Shown in pieces: positions 29,535-29,922 of a stretch of 29,922 bases of DNA. The notes beneath the pieces are model-generated. The model searched no databases and was not told the origin of the DNA. It worked only from the letters and a program-made list of their open reading frames with translations. The position numbers were made by a program, and so were the translations under genes. The DNA comes from JAAAOH01 sp046540795. Lineage in GTDB: Bacteria > Spirochaetota > Spirochaetia > DSM-27196 > PWMO01. The DNA lies in assembly GCA_046540795.1 (NCBI GenBank), contig JBKHEN010000014.1, positions 1 to 29,922 on the forward strand, read 5' to 3'. Position 1 is the first letter of the stretch. The number at the start of each line of letters is the position of its first letter.

Positions 29535-29922
29535 ATGGCCGGACGTCCCGTAATCGTTCAAGGCGACAGCACGCTCCTGCTCGACGTGCACGACCCCGGG
29601 TTCGAGGAAGCACGTAACGCAATCGGCGCATTTGCCGAGCTCGAGAAGTCGCCCGAACACATTCACACCTACCGCATGAGCCCCTTGTCCTTGTGGAACG
29701 CCGCCTCCGCCGGCTACGGGGCGGAGGACGTCATGGCGAGGCTGGAGGCCTATTCGCGCTATCCGGTCCCCGATCACATCGGGGAGAACGTTCGCGATCT
29801 GGTCTCCCGGTTCGGAAAGCTCGTCCTCCGGGCCGGCGACTCGGCCGCCTCGGACGCCACCGCCGGGTCCGGCGACTCGGCCGCCTCGAGCGAGCTCTTT
29901 CTCGAGGTTGCCGACGATGCCC
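29535..29922 (+). CDS. XPB/ERCC3-type DNA repair helicase, N-terminal part (runs off window)
   Basis: The first 129 residues are visible and the frame is open at the right edge. The sequence PVIVQGDSTLLLDVHDPGFEEARNAI..., then AELEKSPEHIHTYRMSPLSLWNAASAG and LEAYSRYPVP, is the N-terminal domain preceding the helicase core in bacterial XPB proteins; HTYR-x-x-PLSLWNA is especially diagnostic. XPB helicases are found in spirochaetes, actinobacteria and some others and unwind DNA in repair. The ATPase motifs lie beyond the window. A duplicated GDSAAS segment interrupts the protein at about 101-118, before ELFLEV. Start codon supported by a close promoter and the conserved N-terminus. Confidence 0.85.
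   Translation, partial: MAGRPVIVQGDSTLLLDVHDPGFEEARNAIGAFAELEKSPEHIHTYRMSPLSLWNAASAGYGAEDVMARLEAYSRYPVPDHIGENVRDLVSRFGKLVLRAGDSAASDATAGSGDSAASSELFLEVADDA
29833..29888 (+). repeat. In-frame 20-bp direct repeat, 36-nt period, within XPB gene
   Basis: Identical 20-nt copies at 29833-29852 and 29869-29888 (starting CCGGCGACTCGG) encode GDSAAS twice in a low-complexity insertion of the XPB-like protein. Confidence 0.85.

Noticed and set aside
28117..29553. 478-codon plus-strand frame opposite phoH
   Set aside because: It is antisense to a complete PIN-PhoH gene and would overlap the divergent promoter region.

Overview
The window looks like ordinary chromosomal DNA from a free-living, GC-rich spirochaete (GC judged about 60% by eye, not computed). 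This is inferred from gene content: flagellar chaperone FliS with a FlgN-like partner, an XPB-type repair helicase, a PIN-PhoH ATPase, the GlpA-like/FAD-oxidoreductase/DUF1667 trio, a nucleoside diphosphate kinase with the atypical K-P-x-x-L-Q-R loop, and a CoaE with a K-Y-C-A-G-K P-loop. I see no insertion sequence, prophage, CRISPR array or plasmid module, and no stretch over 300 bases without a gene.

Layout. 1-724: the remnant or end of a sensor kinase, overlapping a secreted thermonuclease. 743-3809 (-): a three-gene redox operon (GlpA-like dehydrogenase, FAD/NAD oxidoreductase, DUF1667 protein) with translationally coupled 4-nt overlaps and its own promoter. 3889-5927 (+): an LDH2-family (DpkA-like) oxidoreductase followed by an AEC transporter. 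5955-6833 (-): an aldo/keto reductase. 6991-11271 (+): an RpiB-like sugar-phosphate isomerase, a membrane-anchored transglutaminase-like protein, an aminotransferase and an Xaa-Pro aminopeptidase. 11313-13387 (-): the NAD-salvage pair pncA-pncB. 13568-17231: ndk (+), a radical SAM protein (-), tRNA-Cys (+), a NUDIX hydrolase whose 3' end runs antisense into the tRNA, and a lysine 2,3-aminomutase-like enzyme (-). 17320-20529 (+): ravA-viaA. 20590-25707 (-): fliS, flgN-like, polA, coaE and a SPOR protein, tightly packed behind one promoter. 25751-29463 (-): a beta-propeller/NodB-like exported protein and phoH. 29535-end (+): start of an XPB helicase.

The clearest structure that ordinary gene calling does not explain is promoter placement. 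Several genes that lack a Shine-Dalgarno sequence have a sigma70-like promoter whose -10 box ends only 6-10 nt before the start codon (4992, 7478, 13568, 15475, 16216, 17231, 17320, 29463, 29535). Their transcripts would begin at, or within a few bases of, the start codon, that is, be leaderless. Genes with a good Shine-Dalgarno (3809, 3889, 6991, 25707) instead have normal leaders or none detected. Other points are a NodB-like domain that has lost its metal ligands, an RpiB homologue with substituted catalytic histidines that resembles erythritol-pathway isomerases, and an out-of-frame PAS/kinase junction at the left edge. I did not find a convincing new multi-gene defence or mobile system.
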